A DNA stretch of 5,767 nt, taken from positions 1 through 5,767 of the forward strand of contig CABUKY010000117.1 in assembly GCA_902492185.1 (NCBI GenBank), read 5' to 3'. The stretch's first letter is position 1, and each line of letters opens with the position of its first letter. The translations under genes and the position numbers were made by a program. Positions 5,414 through 5,767 of the stretch are shown here, one piece after another. The DNA comes from an uncultured Collinsella sp. Its GTDB lineage: Bacteria > Actinomycetota > Coriobacteriia > Coriobacteriales > Coriobacteriaceae. The notes under the pieces were generated by a model. The model searched no databases, was not told the origin of the DNA, and saw only the letters and a list, made by a program, of their open reading frames with translations.

Positions 5414-5757
5414 ACAGTTTCTACCGAGGAAACTCGAATGGGGTGCTCAAAGTGAAGAAGTTCGCCGCATGTAGCTTTATAGCAACCATTTTCGTTGCAA
5501 GCACGCTGCTGTCCCCGTTCAGCGCGGCCACCTCTGCGAGCGCGGCTACCACTGTGAACAAGGGCATCTACAAGCCCACGTCTATCGGTATCGGTACGAA
5601 TATCAATGTCTCAACCCCCGATCCCGGCGTGGCCACCTACGTCGGCCGCGACATGTACATCGGTGGTAAGCCGAACGACCCTAGAACTCTTGATGCGAAT
5701 AACGCCCCCACCGGCTCATACGTGAACTGCACCCCAAAACTTGGACGGCTTAAATAA
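5266..5757 (+). CDS. Disrupted secreted/surface protein, open frame of 163 codons
   Basis: The frame runs uninterrupted from ATG 5266, which has a strong site (AGGAGA, 5 bases upstream), to TAA 5755. It seems to be a composite. Codons 18-60 give an Arg-rich, non-protein-like stretch that is the wrong frame of a signal peptide. From GTG 5452 (or GTG 5443) a second, textbook signal peptide appears: KKFAACSFIATIFVASTLL as charged and hydrophobic parts, then TSASA as a cleavage site. The mature part (TTVNKGIYKPTSIG..., DPGVATYVGRDMYIGGKP) is Gly/Thr/Asn-rich, like N-termini of large Gram-positive adhesins and choice-of-anchor type proteins. I recognise the style, not a named family. The last residues (CTPKLGRLK) are encoded by an apparent insertion-sequence end beginning at 5723, so the gene is truncated to about 90 native codons. 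The natural start is uncertain; it is probably non-functional. Confidence 0.55.
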   Translation: MKANSDKSKQSNKATRRVLAGVFVRSLRVEPGAVARHAPDLACHRQRHLDSFYRGNSNGVLKVKKFAACSFIATIFVASTLLSPFSAATSASAATTVNKGIYKPTSIGIGTNINVSTPDPGVATYVGRDMYIGGKPNDPRTLDANNAPTGSYVNCTPKLGRLK

Positions 5758-5767
5758 AAACTACGCC
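5723..5767. mobile_element. End of an IS3-family (IS150-like) insertion sequence, partial
   Basis: From 5723, TGAACTGCACCC (5723-5734) and then TTGGACG (5741-5747) match at the same spacing the terminal inverted repeat I recall for IS150 (TG-ACTGCACCC, six variable bases, TTGGACG). The preceding reading frame has surface-protein composition up to the TAC codon at 5719 and abruptly changes at this point. The element would extend beyond the window; which end this is, and the transposase, cannot be seen. The identification rests on remembered terminal sequence, not on a search. Confidence 0.6.

Overview
The window looks like chromosomal DNA of a high-GC Gram-positive gut anaerobe, most likely Coriobacteriia and probably Collinsella or a close relative. 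The reasons are strongly GC-biased codon third positions, clear purine-rich Shine-Dalgarno sites, surface-protein style signal peptides, and a dispersed palindrome built on CCACAAAGG...CAGGCACCTTTGTGG that I associate with Collinsella genomes. The genus is an inference from memory and was not searched.

Layout, left to right. (1) 1-2137 is a two-gene molybdenum-cofactor operon. It holds the C-terminal three quarters of MoaA, whose start lies outside the window, and a 431-aa MoaC-MobB fusion whose ribosome binding site lies inside the last codons of moaA. (2) 2138-2436 is a structured intergenic region: an imperfect hairpin, a strong terminator-like hairpin, a 37-bp palindrome lying over a candidate promoter, and a leader with tiny upstream reading frames. 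(3) 2437-3723 is a 12-helix-type MFS exporter. (4) 3724-3939 holds two repeat-like palindromic elements. (5) 3940-4761 is a Cof-type HAD phosphatase. (6) 4762-5265 is a non-coding, visibly AT-richer stretch with a third copy of the dispersed palindrome, a 16-bp perfect hairpin, a candidate promoter and a leader stem-loop. (7) 5266-5767 is the start of a secreted or surface protein locus that looks broken twice. A first signal peptide is out of frame with its own ATG. A second signal-peptide-bearing reading frame is cut after about 90 codons by what looks like the end of an IS3-family (IS150-like) insertion sequence running off the window.

Functionally, MoaA and MoaC together make cyclic pyranopterin monophosphate, while MobB serves the late step that attaches GMP to molybdopterin, so the operon supplies molybdo-bis-MGD enzymes. 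The transporter, the HAD phosphatase and the surface-protein locus appear to be separate transcription units.

I do not see a convincing new defence or mobile system. The best leads are the MoaC-MobB fusion, the three-copy palindromic repeat family, the palindrome-covered promoter of the transporter, and the doubly disrupted surface-protein gene with its IS boundary.
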